A DNA stretch of 64,000 nt from Brachyspira intermedia PWS/A (GCF_000223215.1 NC_017243.1:1612001-1676000); one strand, 5' to 3'; positions 28,134 through 37,625 are shown, counted from the stretch's first letter. Numbers and translations are program-made. Notes: a model not told the origin generated them from the letters alone.

Positions 28134-29516
28134 TTATCTAAAAAGGAAAGCAAGTATCATTATTATAATTAATGCTGTGATACCTTGAACAAAAGTTGCT
28201 AAAGTTCTAGCTTTATATGCGTCATTTATCTTTAATCCTGATAATTCTACGACTATCCAGAAATAACTATCATTGGCATGAGAAGCTATCATAGAGCCTG
28301 CTCCTATAGACATTAATACTAATATTTGAGATATAGGAGTATTAAATCCTAATGTACCAAGCAAAGGAGCAAAAAGTGATGCCACAGTAACTACAGCTAT
28401 TGTTGATGATCCTAACATTATTTTTAGGGCTGATGCCATAATAAATGGTAATATCAAACCCATATTTAATGATCCGAATATATGTCCTAATTCAGGTATA
28501 ATTTTAGCTAATTCAGTAGATTTTAATACTTCAGCAAAAGCACCGCTCGCACCTACTATAGCCAGTATACTTCCTGATGATCTTATACCATCACCTATCC
28601 ACATAGATATTTCTTCTTTATTAAATTTGTGAGTTAATAGTAGTGAGAACAAAAAGCCTATAAATAGTGCCATAGATGGTTCACCCAAAAATATGAAAAT
28701 ATTTTTGATCATTCCGCTTCCGACTCTAAAAGAATCAAATCTTACTATACTTCCTATAGCCATTAATAATATTGGTACTACTATAGGTGCTAATGCTTTC
28801 CAAGTTGGAGGAAGTCCTCCAATATCACTTATTAAAGTTTCATAAGTAGGAGATTTATCCGGATAATTAGGTTTTTTTATATATTTTGATATAAATATTC
28901 CATATATTGCACCAACTAAAGATGTAGGAATAGCAACTATCAAACCTATAATTATTATAGTTAATAAATGAGCTTCGAGTCCGAATAGGTTTACAACTGC
29001 TGCTGGACCTGGAGTTGGTGGAATTAAAGCATGTGAAGCATAAAGTCCTGTAGATAATGCAACAGATAAAGCAACAGGAGATGCCCCACTTTTTTTAGCA
29101 ACTGCTTTTCTTAAAGGTGTAAGTATTAAATATCCTGAATCACAGAATACTGGTATAGATACTATAAAACCTAATATATTCATTGCTAATGCTGGGTGGG
29201 ATTTCCCTACTACTCTTAATACTATTTCCCCTAATTTTAAAGCAGCTCCGGACATTTCTAATATATTACCTATTACACTGCCCAATACTATTATTATACC
29301 AACACTTGCTAGAGCATTGCCAAACCCTTTTCCTATTAAAGCAGATATTTCTGTTATATAATTAGTATCATTATTAGATGGAACATGAAGTGTAAAAGCT
29401 AGAAATATTGCCACCAATAACATAGCTATGAACGGATGAACCTTGAATTTAATCGTTAAAACCATAACGACAATAATAGATATTGCCAACATAGCTATTA
29501 CAAAATAACTAATCAT
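28134..29516 (-). CDS. GntP-family gluconate:H+ symporter-type permease
   Basis: A 460-residue inner-membrane protein with about 12-14 hydrophobic segments. Family hallmarks are visible: SIPVFCDSGYLILTPL (the IPVFxDxG motif of GntP transporters), the glycine-rich ILGSSTIAVVTVASLFAPLL region, and GAGSMIASHANDSYFWIV near the C-terminus. These proteins take up gluconate or related sugar acids (for example idonate or D-glycerate) with protons; the exact substrate cannot be read from sequence. The start at 29516 follows AAGGATATC, almost the same leader as that of the HPr-like gene 53 bases upstream. The HPr-like neighbour hints at control by the phosphotransferase system, which is inference. Confidence 0.88.
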   Translation of the reverse strand: MISYFVIAMLAISIIVVMVLTIKFKVHPFIAMLLVAIFLAFTLHVPSNNDTNYITEISALIGKGFGNALASVGIIIVLGSVIGNILEMSGAALKLGEIVLRVVGKSHPALAMNILGFIVSIPVFCDSGYLILTPLRKAVAKKSGASPVALSVALSTGLYASHALIPPTPGPAAVVNLFGLEAHLLTIIIIGLIVAIPTSLVGAIYGIFISKYIKKPNYPDKSPTYETLISDIGGLPPTWKALAPIVVPILLMAIGSIVRFDSFRVGSGMIKNIFIFLGEPSMALFIGFLFSLLLTHKFNKEEISMWIGDGIRSSGSILAIVGASGAFAEVLKSTELAKIIPELGHIFGSLNMGLILPFIMASALKIMLGSSTIAVVTVASLFAPLLGTLGFNTPISQILVLMSIGAGSMIASHANDSYFWIVVELSGLKINDAYKARTLATFVQGITALIIIMILAFLFR

Positions 29517-29569
29517 TAGATATCCTTATGTTTGGTATTTTTTGAATATTTTTATGTAAAATAAGTATA

Positions 29570-29881
29570 TCAATCGTCTTCTGGAACTTCAGCGTGAATA
29601 TAGCCTTCCTCAAAGAAATATACTAATTCTTTTTCTGCTTGTTTAGCTACTTCTTCCATTCCTTCTTCATATTCTATTTCTAAGATTAGATTTGCACCCT
29701 GAAATGCTCCAAGTCCCATAATATTAAATACACTTTTAGCATCCGCTCTTACACCATTATAAAGTAAAAATATTCCTATATTTGAATATTCATTTTTACT
29801 TGATATTTGTGATAAAACTCCTGCTGGTCTTAGATGCATTCCGTTTTTACTTTTGATTGTAACTACATTTGTTAATGTCAT
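29570..29881 (-). CDS. HPr-family phosphocarrier protein
   Basis: A 103-residue protein of the HPr fold, which in the phosphotransferase system accepts phosphate from enzyme I on a histidine. The active-site segment NGMHLRPAGV gives His16, followed by the conserved Arg18-Pro19-Ala20. The regulatory region ADAKSVFNIMGLGA has Ser50 where HPr kinase would act. The C-terminus is about 15 residues longer than in classical HPr and is acidic (HAEVPEDD). It is the first gene of a leftward group with the permease and dut, behind a good promoter. No enzyme I or enzyme II gene is in the window, so it may be the general HPr or a regulatory paralogue. Confidence 0.88.
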   Translation of the reverse strand: MTLTNVVTIKSKNGMHLRPAGVLSQISSKNEYSNIGIFLLYNGVRADAKSVFNIMGLGAFQGANLILEIEYEEGMEEVAKQAEKELVYFFEEGYIHAEVPEDD

Positions 29882-29910
29882 TAGATATCCTGAGAATTTA
29901 TTATATACAT

Positions 29911-29939
29911 ATTATAATACATTTATTTATATTTTTCAA
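29911..29939 (-). promoter_or_regulatory. promoter of the HPr/permease/dut group
   Basis: On the minus strand TTGAAA (29934-29939), a 17-base spacer and TATAAT (29911-29916) lie about 30 bases upstream of the HPr start. AGGATATCT directly precedes the start codon as the ribosome binding site. Confidence 0.65.
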
Positions 29940-29997
29940 GATTTTTTTATATAGTAAACATTAATTTAGTAAAAAATAGTTTTAAAATTTGTTCATA

Positions 29998-30339
29998 ATT
30001 CCCGCCCTTTATATTTATGGCTAATTTATGAAATCATCATCTAATGATCTTTTTTACTATTTTTTTACATTATAGCATCCCACCCTAGTTTTTATTAAAT
30101 TTATAATCTCTTTAACGCACGGTTAGCTTATTATTATATTTTATGAAATTTGAATTATAAATAAGCCTTATTTTTTAGCTTCATTCTGCGTGCGGTGAAT
30201 AAAGTTTTTAATTTGATTTTCTAGTAAAAATTCTAAATTTAAAAATCGCTTGGGTGGGCATGCTTTTTCTTTTGTAACTGTAATGAATAATAAAATTTGA
30301 TGTTTAAATTTAAGCAGTAAATATTAAAGGGTGGGGAAT
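29998..30339. repeat. 342-bp non-coding element with nested inverted repeats
   Basis: The outer ends ATTCCCGCCCTTTA (29998-30011) and TAAAGGGTGGGGAAT (30325-30339) are imperfect inverted repeats. A second pair, CATCCCACCCTAG (30076-30088) and CTTGGGTGGGCATG (30249-30262), lies inside. Both pairs share one centre near 30169. Further inside are GCTTATT (30126-30132) with AATAAGC (30160-30166), and CGCACG (30116-30121) with CGTGCG (30189-30194). The GC-rich arms stand out in an AT-rich spacer and no coding frame is seen. It could be a miniature inverted-repeat element, a structured RNA or a complex terminator; I cannot decide. Confidence 0.55.
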
Positions 30340-30435
30340 GTAAGAAAATTTATTTATTAATATTTAATACCAGTAAAACCTTTTTTTATATAGAATTTAT
30401 GTTATAATATTTTAACTTTTTTAAAAGGATTTTTT

Positions 30436-33400
30436 ATGGCTAATAATTCTATAGAAATAAGAGGTGCTAAAGAGCATAACCTTAAAAACGTATCACTTTC
30501 AATACCTCATAAAACCCTAACTACTTTAACAGGAGTATCAGGAAGCGGAAAAAGCTCTCTTGCATTCGATACTATTTTTAAAGAGGGACAAAGAAGATAT
30601 TTAGAATCATTATCAGCTTATGCAAGACAGTTTTTAGGTGTTATGGCTAAGGCTGATGTTGAACATATAGAAGGATTATCTCCTACTATTTCTATAGACC
30701 AAAAAAGCGTAAATAAAAATCCTCGTTCTACTGTAGGTACCGTTACAGAAATATATGACTTTTTTAGATTACTATTTGCAAGACTCGGAATTCCTTACTG
30801 CTCTAAATGCGGACATAAAATTTCTAAACAAAGCGAAGACCAAATAGCACAAAGTGTTTTAAGAGAGTTTGCAGAAAAAAGAATTTTAGTACTCGCCCCT
30901 ATTGTAAGAGATAGAAAGGGAGAGTATAGAAAAGAAATTGAAGAAGTTAAACTTGCAGGATATCCTAGAATAAGAATTGATAATATAGTTTATAAATTCG
31001 ATGAAGATGAAATACCAGAACTTAAAAGATATGAAAAACATACTTTAGAAATAGTTATAGATAGAATAAAAGTTGAAGATAAATACTTGTCAAGAATCAC
31101 CGATGATATTGAGAGAGCCATAAGAATAACAAAAGGTTTAGTAGCATTCTATGAAGAACATGAAAAAAGTGAGGAAGTATTAGAAACAGACACTCCAGAA
31201 AATGCTGAAGAAGATACAAAAACAAAAAAGAAAAAAATAAAAATGAGTAAGCAGTTTGAAATAGATAAATATTATAAATTATATACTACTGAAAGATCTT
31301 GTGCAAACTGCGGACACTCTATTGCAGATATTGAGCCTAATTTATTTTCATTTAATAACCCTATGGGAGCATGTACTGTTTGCGGAGGTCTTGGAGTTGA
31401 GCATGTATTCACTGAGAAGCATATTGTAAAAGATGAAAATTTAAATATTTATGAAGGGGCTTTATCATGTTTTGTAGATGATCATATCGGTTTTGATATG
31501 GAATATGGTACTGATGAACTTGAAGTGATTGCAAAGACTTATAAAATAGATTTAAAAAAGCCTTGGAAAGATTTAACTAAAACAGAAAAGAAATATTTAC
31601 TTTATGGTACTGATAAAGAAGTAAAATGGAGAAAAAGATTCTGGTATCATAGCAAACTTGTTGAAGAAAGAGTGCCTGGAATTTTAGACAGATTAAAATA
31701 TGATTATGAAACTTATAAAAATAGTTATTATGCTAATTTTATGGACGAAGTTCAATGTCCTAAATGTAAAGGCAAAAGAATTAATGAAGATGCTTTGTCA
31801 GTAAAATTCAATGGAAAAACTATAGCAGATTTTTCTTCAATGACTATAGAAGATTTATATGATTATTTTACTAAATTAAAATTAAAACCAAATGAAGAAG
31901 TGATCGGTTCACCTATAGTAAAAGAAATTATTTATAGATTAACATTTTTGGTGAAAGTTGGATTAACTTATCTCACAATAGAGCGTTCCTCACCTACTCT
32001 TTCAGGCGGAGAATCTCAAAGAATAAGATTAGCATCTCAAATAGGAAGCGGACTTGAAGGGGTACTATATGTACTTGACGAACCTTCAATAGGTTTGCAT
32101 CAATCAGACAATAAAAAATTAATTGAATCATTAAAAACATTAAGAGATAAAAATAATACTGTCATAGTGGTAGAGCATGATAAAGAAACTATGGAAGAAT
32201 CAGATTATTTAATTGATATAGGTCCTAATGCTGGTGTCAATGGCGGTGAGGTTGTAGGCATTGGTGATTATGAAGAGTTTATAAAGTCTGATAGATCTTA
32301 CACTGCTAAATATTTACGCGGCGATGATGATATAGAAATTCCTAAACAAAGACGTGAAGGAAACGGAAAGTTTTTAAAAGTAATTGGAGCAAATCAATTT
32401 AATCTTAAAAATATAGATGTTCAATTTCCATTAGGATTATTCATTGTAGTTACAGGACTTTCAGGAAGCGGTAAATCTACTTTAGTTGAAAATATTTTAA
32501 TGCGTGCTTTGCATAATCATTTTTATGGTAAAACTTTAACTCCGGGAAGCCATGAAAGAATAGAAGGTCTTGAAAATATTGACAAAGTTATAGAAGTTGA
32601 TCAATCTCCTATCGGAAGAACACCAAGAAGTAATCCGGCAACTTATACAAAAGTTTTATCACCTATAAGAGATTTATTTGCAGCTACTAAACTTGCTAAA
32701 ATGAGAGGATACGATAAAGGAAGATTTTCATTCAATGTGAAAACCGGAAGATGTCCTACTTGTGAAGGTGCAGGAGTCATAGAATTAGAAATGCAGTTTC
32801 TTTCCAATGTATTAGTGCCTTGCGAAGAATGCGGAGGAAAGAGATTTAATGCAGAAACTTTAGATGTTAAATATAAAGACAAAACTATTTATGATGTTCT
32901 TGAGATGAGTGTATCAGAAGCCATTACATTTTTTGACGGTATAACTTCTATCACAAGAATATTAAAAATAATGGAAGATATAGGACTTGGATATATTAAA
33001 TTAGGTCAGCCTTCCACTACACTTTCAGGAGGAGAAGCTCAAAGAATAAAATTAGCAAGCGAACTTCATAAAATATCCACAGGGAATACTTTATATATAT
33101 TAGATGAGCCTACTACAGGACTTCATTTTGAAGATATAAAGAAATTATTAAAAGCATTAGACGGACTTGTTGAGAAAGGCAATACTGTTTTAGTTGTAGA
33201 GCATAATTTGGACGTTATTAAATGTGCTGATCATATTATAGATATGGGACCTTTAAGCGGAGATAAAGGAGGCAGAGTTGTTGCTGAGGGTAAGCCTGAA
33301 GATATAATTAATGTAAAAGAATCTCTCACAGCAAAAGAACTTAAAGAAATATTAAAGCCTTCAAAAAAGAAAAAAGAGAATATCATAACAGAAGAAACAA

Positions 33401-36252
33401 AAAAAGAAGAAAATACTTCATTAATAATAAAAGGTGCTAATAAACATAATCTTAAAAATATAAGCTTGACACTTCCTAAAAACCAAATCAATGTTATTAC
33501 AGGAGTATCAGGAAGCGGAAAAACTTCTCTTGCATTCGATACTATATTTAAAGAAGGTCAAAGAAGATTTGTTGAATCGCTTTCTACTTATGCAAGAAGA
33601 TTTTTAGGAAGATTTGAAGATGCTAATGTTGAAAAAATAGAAGGATTAGCTCCTGCAATTGCAATAGATCAGAAGAATGTAAGCAGGAATCCTCGTTCTA
33701 CTGTGGCAACTGTTACAGAAATTTATGACTATTTCAGATTAATTTTTGCTAGAGTTTCTAAACCTCATTGTCCTCATTGTAATGATAAAAATACTTTAAA
33801 AGCTGAAACTCCTTCTATACTTGCAACTGAAATTGTTGATACTATGGATTTGCATAAACTTGTTATAATATCTCCTTTATATCATAGCTCATTCAATCAT
33901 AGATTCACTTTTGATGATAATGATGCAAAAGATATTAAAAAGATTATAGAAAAAACCAGAGAAGCTGGATATGTAAGAATGCAGATCAATAATAATGATT
34001 ATGTTATAGATGATATTACAGAAGAAGATATTAAAGAATTGTCTAAAGAAGAAATATATTCTGTAGGTATAGTAATTGATAGGATTGTTGTTGGAAAAGA
34101 TAAAAGAGCTAGAATTGCAGATGCTATTGACAGAGCAATGGATTTATCAAATGGAGTAGCACATATAAAAGCCTCTCATGGAATAATAGTAAAAGAAAGT
34201 TTCCATACAAAATTTCCTGCTTGTTTGCTTCATGGAATTTTATTTGATTTTGAAGTTACACCAAGACATTTTTCATTTAATTCACATTGGGGATATTGTG
34301 AAGAATGTAAAGGACTTGGAAGTAAACCTACATTCAGCATAGATTTAGCAATAAAGGATAGCACAAAACCTTTATTTGACGGTGCATTAGATACAGCTAT
34401 CCATAATATGTTTTCTACTCCGGGAAAGCATTATACTGATTCTTTAATGAGATTTTTAAGAAGAAGTGGAATAACAAAAAAAGATTTATATGAAACTCCT
34501 TTCAATGAGCTTGACAAAAAAGTTATTGATGCCTTTTTCTTTGGAGGAGATTATTCTGTAGGTAATGTTATTACTGCATGGCATTCTAATAATGATGTTA
34601 CAAGCGAAGATTATTCAGAATGGAAGGATCAATCTCTTGGTAAATTCTTTATTGATGAAGAATGCAGTTCTTGTCATGGAGAAAGATTAAACGAAATAAT
34701 AAGATCCTATACTATACAAAATAAAAATATAAGCCAAGTATGTGCTATGACAGTTGAAGAAAATATTCATTTCTTTGATGAACTTCCAAATCTTTTAACA
34801 GAAAGAGAAAATACTATATCAAAAGAAGCTATAAAAGAAATTAGAACAAGATTAAGTTTCTTAGATAAAGTAGGACTTGGATATTTATTCTTAAGCAGAA
34901 AATATGCAACTCTTTCAGGCGGAGAGGCACAAAGAATAAGACTTGCTAGTCAATTAGGTTCTAAACTTACAGGAGTACTTTATGTATTAGATGAGCCTAC
35001 TGTTGGACTTCACCCAAGAGATACAAATCATTTGCTTGATACATTAAAAGAATTGAGAAATTTAAAAAATACTCTTGTAATAGTAGAGCATGACAGAGAT
35101 ACTATGAAAGCAGCGGACAATATTGTAGATATGGGGCCTTATGCTGGTGCTTTCGGAGGTGAAGTAGTTTTCCAAGGTAAATACGATGATATATTAAAAG
35201 ATGATAATTCGCTTACAGGAAATTATTTAAGTGAAAGAAAAAAAGTATTTGAAAAAACTGCTGTAAGAAATGAAGAAACTGAATGCATAAAATTAAAAAA
35301 TGTTTCAACAAACAATTTAAAAAATATTGATGTTGATATACCATTAAAAAAGATAGTAGTTGTTACTGGAGTATCTGGAAGCGGTAAGTCATCATTGATA
35401 ATAGACACTCTCTACCCTGCTCTAAAAAAACGCAGACTAAATCAATATTCAAAATTTGAAAGCGTTGAAATACCTAGCATTGTTTCGGATACTATATTAG
35501 TTGATCAAATTTCAATAGTTGGTTCTATTAGAAGTACATTAGTAAGCTATAGTAAAGTGTTCGATAAAATAAGAAATATATTTGCAAAAACTCCTACAGC
35601 AAAAGCAAAAGCATTCGCACCGGGCAGATTCTCATATAACGGCAAAGAAGGAAGATGTAATATCTGTGAAGGTAAAGGTATAAGAAAAATAGCAATGCAC
35701 TTCTTATCCGACATGGAAATTGTTTGCGAGGCTTGCGGAGGTAAGAGATATAACGATGAAACTTTATCCGTAAGATTCAAATCTTTAAACATAGCCGAAG
35801 TATTAGAATTAACAGTTGATGAGGCAATAGAGTTTTTTGATTTCGATAAATCAATCGTAAAAACACTTTCTATAATGAGTGAGGTTGGACTTGGTTATAT
35901 AAAACTTTCTCAAAGGCTTGATACTTTCTCTGGAGGTGAATTACAGCGTTTGAAACTTGCTACAGAGTTAGCTAAAAAACAAGGTGATGAGCATATAGTA
36001 TACATTTTAGATGAACCTACAACAGGGCTTCATTTTGATGATGTTAATAAACTTCTTATAGCTTTAAATAAATTAGTAGAGAAAGGACATAGCGTTATAA
36101 TAATAGAGCATAATCCTGATGTTATAAAAGCTGCTGACTATATAATTGATTTAGGATTAGAAGGCGGTACTAATGGAGGAGAAATCATTGCAAAAGGTAC
36201 TGTTGATCAAATTCTAGAAATGAAGAAAGGCTACACTTGGAAGTATATTTAA
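30436..36252 (+). CDS. uvrA: tandem-fused UvrA excinuclease subunit (1,938 aa)
   Basis: UvrA recognises DNA lesions in nucleotide excision repair and loads UvrB. A normal UvrA has about 940 residues; this frame encodes two complete copies joined by a Lys/Glu-rich linker near residues 975-996. Walker A motifs are at about residues 31 (TGVSGSGKSS), 673 (TGLSGSGKST), 1022 (TGVSGSGKTS) and 1644 (TGVSGSGKSS). ABC signatures are at about 522 and 863 (LSGGES/AQR), 1493 (LSGGEAQR) and 1831 (FSGGELQR), each followed by a Walker B of the form Y(V/I)LDEP. The UvrB-interacting region occurs in both halves (DQKxVxxNPRSTVxTVTEIYD). Zinc modules are normal in the first half (CANC...CTVC and CPTC...CEEC) and at the end (CNIC...CEAC), but in the second half one reads C-x2-H (ACLLHG, about residue 1262) before CEEC. 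AAAAGGA precedes the start and TATAAT lies at 30403-30408. Confidence 0.93.
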   Translation: MANNSIEIRGAKEHNLKNVSLSIPHKTLTTLTGVSGSGKSSLAFDTIFKEGQRRYLESLSAYARQFLGVMAKADVEHIEGLSPTISIDQKSVNKNPRSTVGTVTEIYDFFRLLFARLGIPYCSKCGHKISKQSEDQIAQSVLREFAEKRILVLAPIVRDRKGEYRKEIEEVKLAGYPRIRIDNIVYKFDEDEIPELKRYEKHTLEIVIDRIKVEDKYLSRITDDIERAIRITKGLVAFYEEHEKSEEVLETDTPENAEEDTKTKKKKIKMSKQFEIDKYYKLYTTERSCANCGHSIADIEPNLFSFNNPMGACTVCGGLGVEHVFTEKHIVKDENLNIYEGALSCFVDDHIGFDMEYGTDELEVIAKTYKIDLKKPWKDLTKTEKKYLLYGTDKEVKWRKRFWYHSKLVEERVPGILDRLKYDYETYKNSYYANFMDEVQCPKCKGKRINEDALSVKFNGKTIADFSSMTIEDLYDYFTKLKLKPNEEVIGSPIVKEIIYRLTFLVKVGLTYLTIERSSPTLSGGESQRIRLASQIGSGLEGVLYVLDEPSIGLHQSDNKKLIESLKTLRDKNNTVIVVEHDKETMEESDYLIDIGPNAGVNGGEVVGIGDYEEFIKSDRSYTAKYLRGDDDIEIPKQRREGNGKFLKVIGANQFNLKNIDVQFPLGLFIVVTGLSGSGKSTLVENILMRALHNHFYGKTLTPGSHERIEGLENIDKVIEVDQSPIGRTPRSNPATYTKVLSPIRDLFAATKLAKMRGYDKGRFSFNVKTGRCPTCEGAGVIELEMQFLSNVLVPCEECGGKRFNAETLDVKYKDKTIYDVLEMSVSEAITFFDGITSITRILKIMEDIGLGYIKLGQPSTTLSGGEAQRIKLASELHKISTGNTLYILDEPTTGLHFEDIKKLLKALDGLVEKGNTVLVVEHNLDVIKCADHIIDMGPLSGDKGGRVVAEGKPEDIINVKESLTAKELKEILKPSKKKKENIITEETKKEENTSLIIKGANKHNLKNISLTLPKNQINVITGVSGSGKTSLAFDTIFKEGQRRFVESLSTYARRFLGRFEDANVEKIEGLAPAIAIDQKNVSRNPRSTVATVTEIYDYFRLIFARVSKPHCPHCNDKNTLKAETPSILATEIVDTMDLHKLVIISPLYHSSFNHRFTFDDNDAKDIKKIIEKTREAGYVRMQINNNDYVIDDITEEDIKELSKEEIYSVGIVIDRIVVGKDKRARIADAIDRAMDLSNGVAHIKASHGIIVKESFHTKFPACLLHGILFDFEVTPRHFSFNSHWGYCEECKGLGSKPTFSIDLAIKDSTKPLFDGALDTAIHNMFSTPGKHYTDSLMRFLRRSGITKKDLYETPFNELDKKVIDAFFFGGDYSVGNVITAWHSNNDVTSEDYSEWKDQSLGKFFIDEECSSCHGERLNEIIRSYTIQNKNISQVCAMTVEENIHFFDELPNLLTERENTISKEAIKEIRTRLSFLDKVGLGYLFLSRKYATLSGGEAQRIRLASQLGSKLTGVLYVLDEPTVGLHPRDTNHLLDTLKELRNLKNTLVIVEHDRDTMKAADNIVDMGPYAGAFGGEVVFQGKYDDILKDDNSLTGNYLSERKKVFEKTAVRNEETECIKLKNVSTNNLKNIDVDIPLKKIVVVTGVSGSGKSSLIIDTLYPALKKRRLNQYSKFESVEIPSIVSDTILVDQISIVGSIRSTLVSYSKVFDKIRNIFAKTPTAKAKAFAPGRFSYNGKEGRCNICEGKGIRKIAMHFLSDMEIVCEACGGKRYNDETLSVRFKSLNIAEVLELTVDEAIEFFDFDKSIVKTLSIMSEVGLGYIKLSQRLDTFSGGELQRLKLATELAKKQGDEHIVYILDEPTTGLHFDDVNKLLIALNKLVEKGHSVIIIEHNPDVIKAADYIIDLGLEGGTNGGEIIAKGTVDQILEMKKGYTWKYI

Positions 36253-36280
36253 TTATTATATGTTTTAATTTTATAAGAAA

Positions 36281-36311
36281 AGGTGGTAATTACTTATAAT
36301 AATCACCGCCT
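36281..36311. terminator. hairpin between convergent genes
   Basis: AGGTGGTAAT (36281-36290) pairs imperfectly with ATCACCGCCT (36302-36311). On the minus strand the hairpin is followed by TTTTC, so it best serves the leftward gene ending at 36332. It also lies 29 bases after uvrA and may act in both directions. Confidence 0.5.
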
Positions 36312-36331
36312 AAAAACTAACTACAATTTTT

Positions 36332-36862
36332 TTATATATTATTTGTTAAATGATAAATACTCATAATTTCATCTGGATTTTCATCTTCTTGTATTATTTC
36401 TTTTGCTTTTTTTAATGCTTCATGATGATTATTATCAGATAATAATTTAAGTAGTTCGTTTGTATCTTCATCGTATTCAAATATATTTTCTTCTATGTTT
36501 CCTTCTCTAATTATACGACGATTTTCTCTTGTTTTGGAAATAGCGTAAAGAAGTTTTTCAGCTTCATGATATATAGCCAAATCTTCTTCAGTCCAATAAG
36601 TGCATTCATCTTCTTCGCCTTCCACTCCTTCTGATTTTAATTTTTCTACATAAGCTTCAAACTCTTCATCTGTAGGATGTCCGTTCCAAATATTAGGATC
36701 ATAACTATACCATTTCCCATCTTTTTTACATCTTTGTTTAAATTCTGCTTCTATTGTATCAGGGTCTTTTCCTTTTATATATCTACATAATGATTCTATA
36801 AAAAAGCTAAGTTTTAATAAACGAAATGCACCAGCTGCATCATTATTTTTAGTTTTTTTCAT
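36332..36862 (-). CDS. acidic hypothetical protein, probable N-terminal membrane segment out of frame
   Basis: About 176 residues from the ATG at 36862 (MKKTKNNDAAGAFRLLKLSF); a TTG three codons upstream is the longest in-frame alternative. Neither has a ribosome binding site. The protein is helical and acidic, with a central stretch KWYSYDPNIWNGHPTDEEFE and a C-terminal helical part with NHHEALKKAKEI. I do not recognise the family. Reading the same frame upstream without a start codon gives ILRYLSIPILIPFIWILILIE, a convincing membrane helix. An ATG at 36951 would enter this frame (M-E-K-I-K-T...) if the A5 run at 36943-36947 had one more A. I infer that the real protein is membrane anchored and that the present start is a consequence of a one-base loss. 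Confidence 0.65.
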   Translation of the reverse strand: MKKTKNNDAAGAFRLLKLSFFIESLCRYIKGKDPDTIEAEFKQRCKKDGKWYSYDPNIWNGHPTDEEFEAYVEKLKSEGVEGEEDECTYWTEEDLAIYHEAEKLLYAISKTRENRRIIREGNIEENIFEYDEDTNELLKLLSDNNHHEALKKAKEIIQEDENPDEIMSIYHLTNNI

Positions 36863-37037
36863 CTGTATCAATTCTATTAATATAAGAATCCATATAAAAG
36901 GTATTAATATTGGAATTGATAAATATCTTAATATAGTTTTTATTTTTCCATATTATACTTCATTGTATTTAATTATTATAATATAATTTTAGAACTAATA
37001 TTATTTTTATCAAGTCATTTTTTATTATAATAATGTT

Positions 37038-37065
37038 TTGAATTATAATTAATTGTTTGTATAAT
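37038..37065 (+). promoter_or_regulatory. candidate promoter of the small DNA-binding-like gene
   Basis: TTGAAT (37038-37043), a 16-base spacer and TATAAT (37060-37065) lie 83 bases before the start at 37148. The match is good, but in such AT-rich DNA chance matches are frequent. Confidence 0.45.
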
Positions 37066-37147
37066 ATTAATAGTAAAAAATACAAAAATGTTATTGATAA
37101 TTTTTAATAATAAATTATTCTAATATATAAAAATAAAGGTAATTAAT

Positions 37148-37486
37148 ATGTCTGATACAAAAAATAAAAAAGAATATAAATATACTCATTTGTCAACTAC
37201 TGTACGCATAACAGAGTCTGAACTAGATTTAATTAATAAAGTAGTTGCTTCTGATTTTGTTAATAAAAATCAATTTGTTGCATTTTTACTCCGTGATTAT
37301 TTGAAAAAATATACTGATGAGAATAAACAAGATGATGTAAATACTTTAAATACTGAAGATAAATCAGATAATCAAAATAATAGTAATATTTCAATAGCTG
37401 ATTTAAATAATTCTATTAATATATTAAATCAAACTATTAGTAATTTAGCTGATTTAATAAAGAAAGATAATACTAATAATGACTAA
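37148..37486 (+). CDS. small protein, possible ribbon-helix-helix fold
   Basis: 112 residues. After a charged start, residues about 16-55 (STTVRITESELDLINKVVAS and then NKNQFVAFLLRDYLKKY) show the order strand, helix, turn, helix that is typical of ribbon-helix-helix DNA-binding proteins (MetJ/Arc type). Asn/Asp-rich low-complexity sequence follows, then a C-terminal helix with heptads (SINILNQTISNLADLIKK) that could mediate dimerisation. AAAGGT lies at 37136-37141 as a ribosome binding site. It stands alone between two leftward genes, so its context says little. The fold is inferred by eye; a purely structural small coiled-coil protein is the alternative. Confidence 0.7.
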   Translation: MSDTKNKKEYKYTHLSTTVRITESELDLINKVVASDFVNKNQFVAFLLRDYLKKYTDENKQDDVNTLNTEDKSDNQNNSNISIADLNNSINILNQTISNLADLIKKDNTNND

Positions 37487-37569
37487 TGATATTTTTTTGA
37501 TTTCTTTGTAAGTATAATATTTTATATAATTTAAGTTTTATAAAATTTGAATTACTAATTTAAATCTAA

Positions 37570-37601
37570 AAGAGGATAGTTAAATTAATAACCACCCTCT
37601 T
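37570..37601 (-). terminator. hairpin after the DUF3298-like lipoprotein gene
   Basis: AAGAGG (37570-37575) and CCTCTT (37596-37601) form the base of an imperfect hairpin; the inner arms ATAGTTA and TAACCAC pair partly. On the minus strand it is followed by TTTAGATTT, suiting the leftward gene that ends at 37626. It lies between two convergent genes. Confidence 0.5.
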
Positions 37602-37625
37602 ATAAAAATTACACAAATATTTTTA

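Noticed and set aside
29183-29365. 60-codon plus-strand frame rich in Leu
   Set aside because: It lies fully opposite the permease's membrane segments and has no ribosome binding site.
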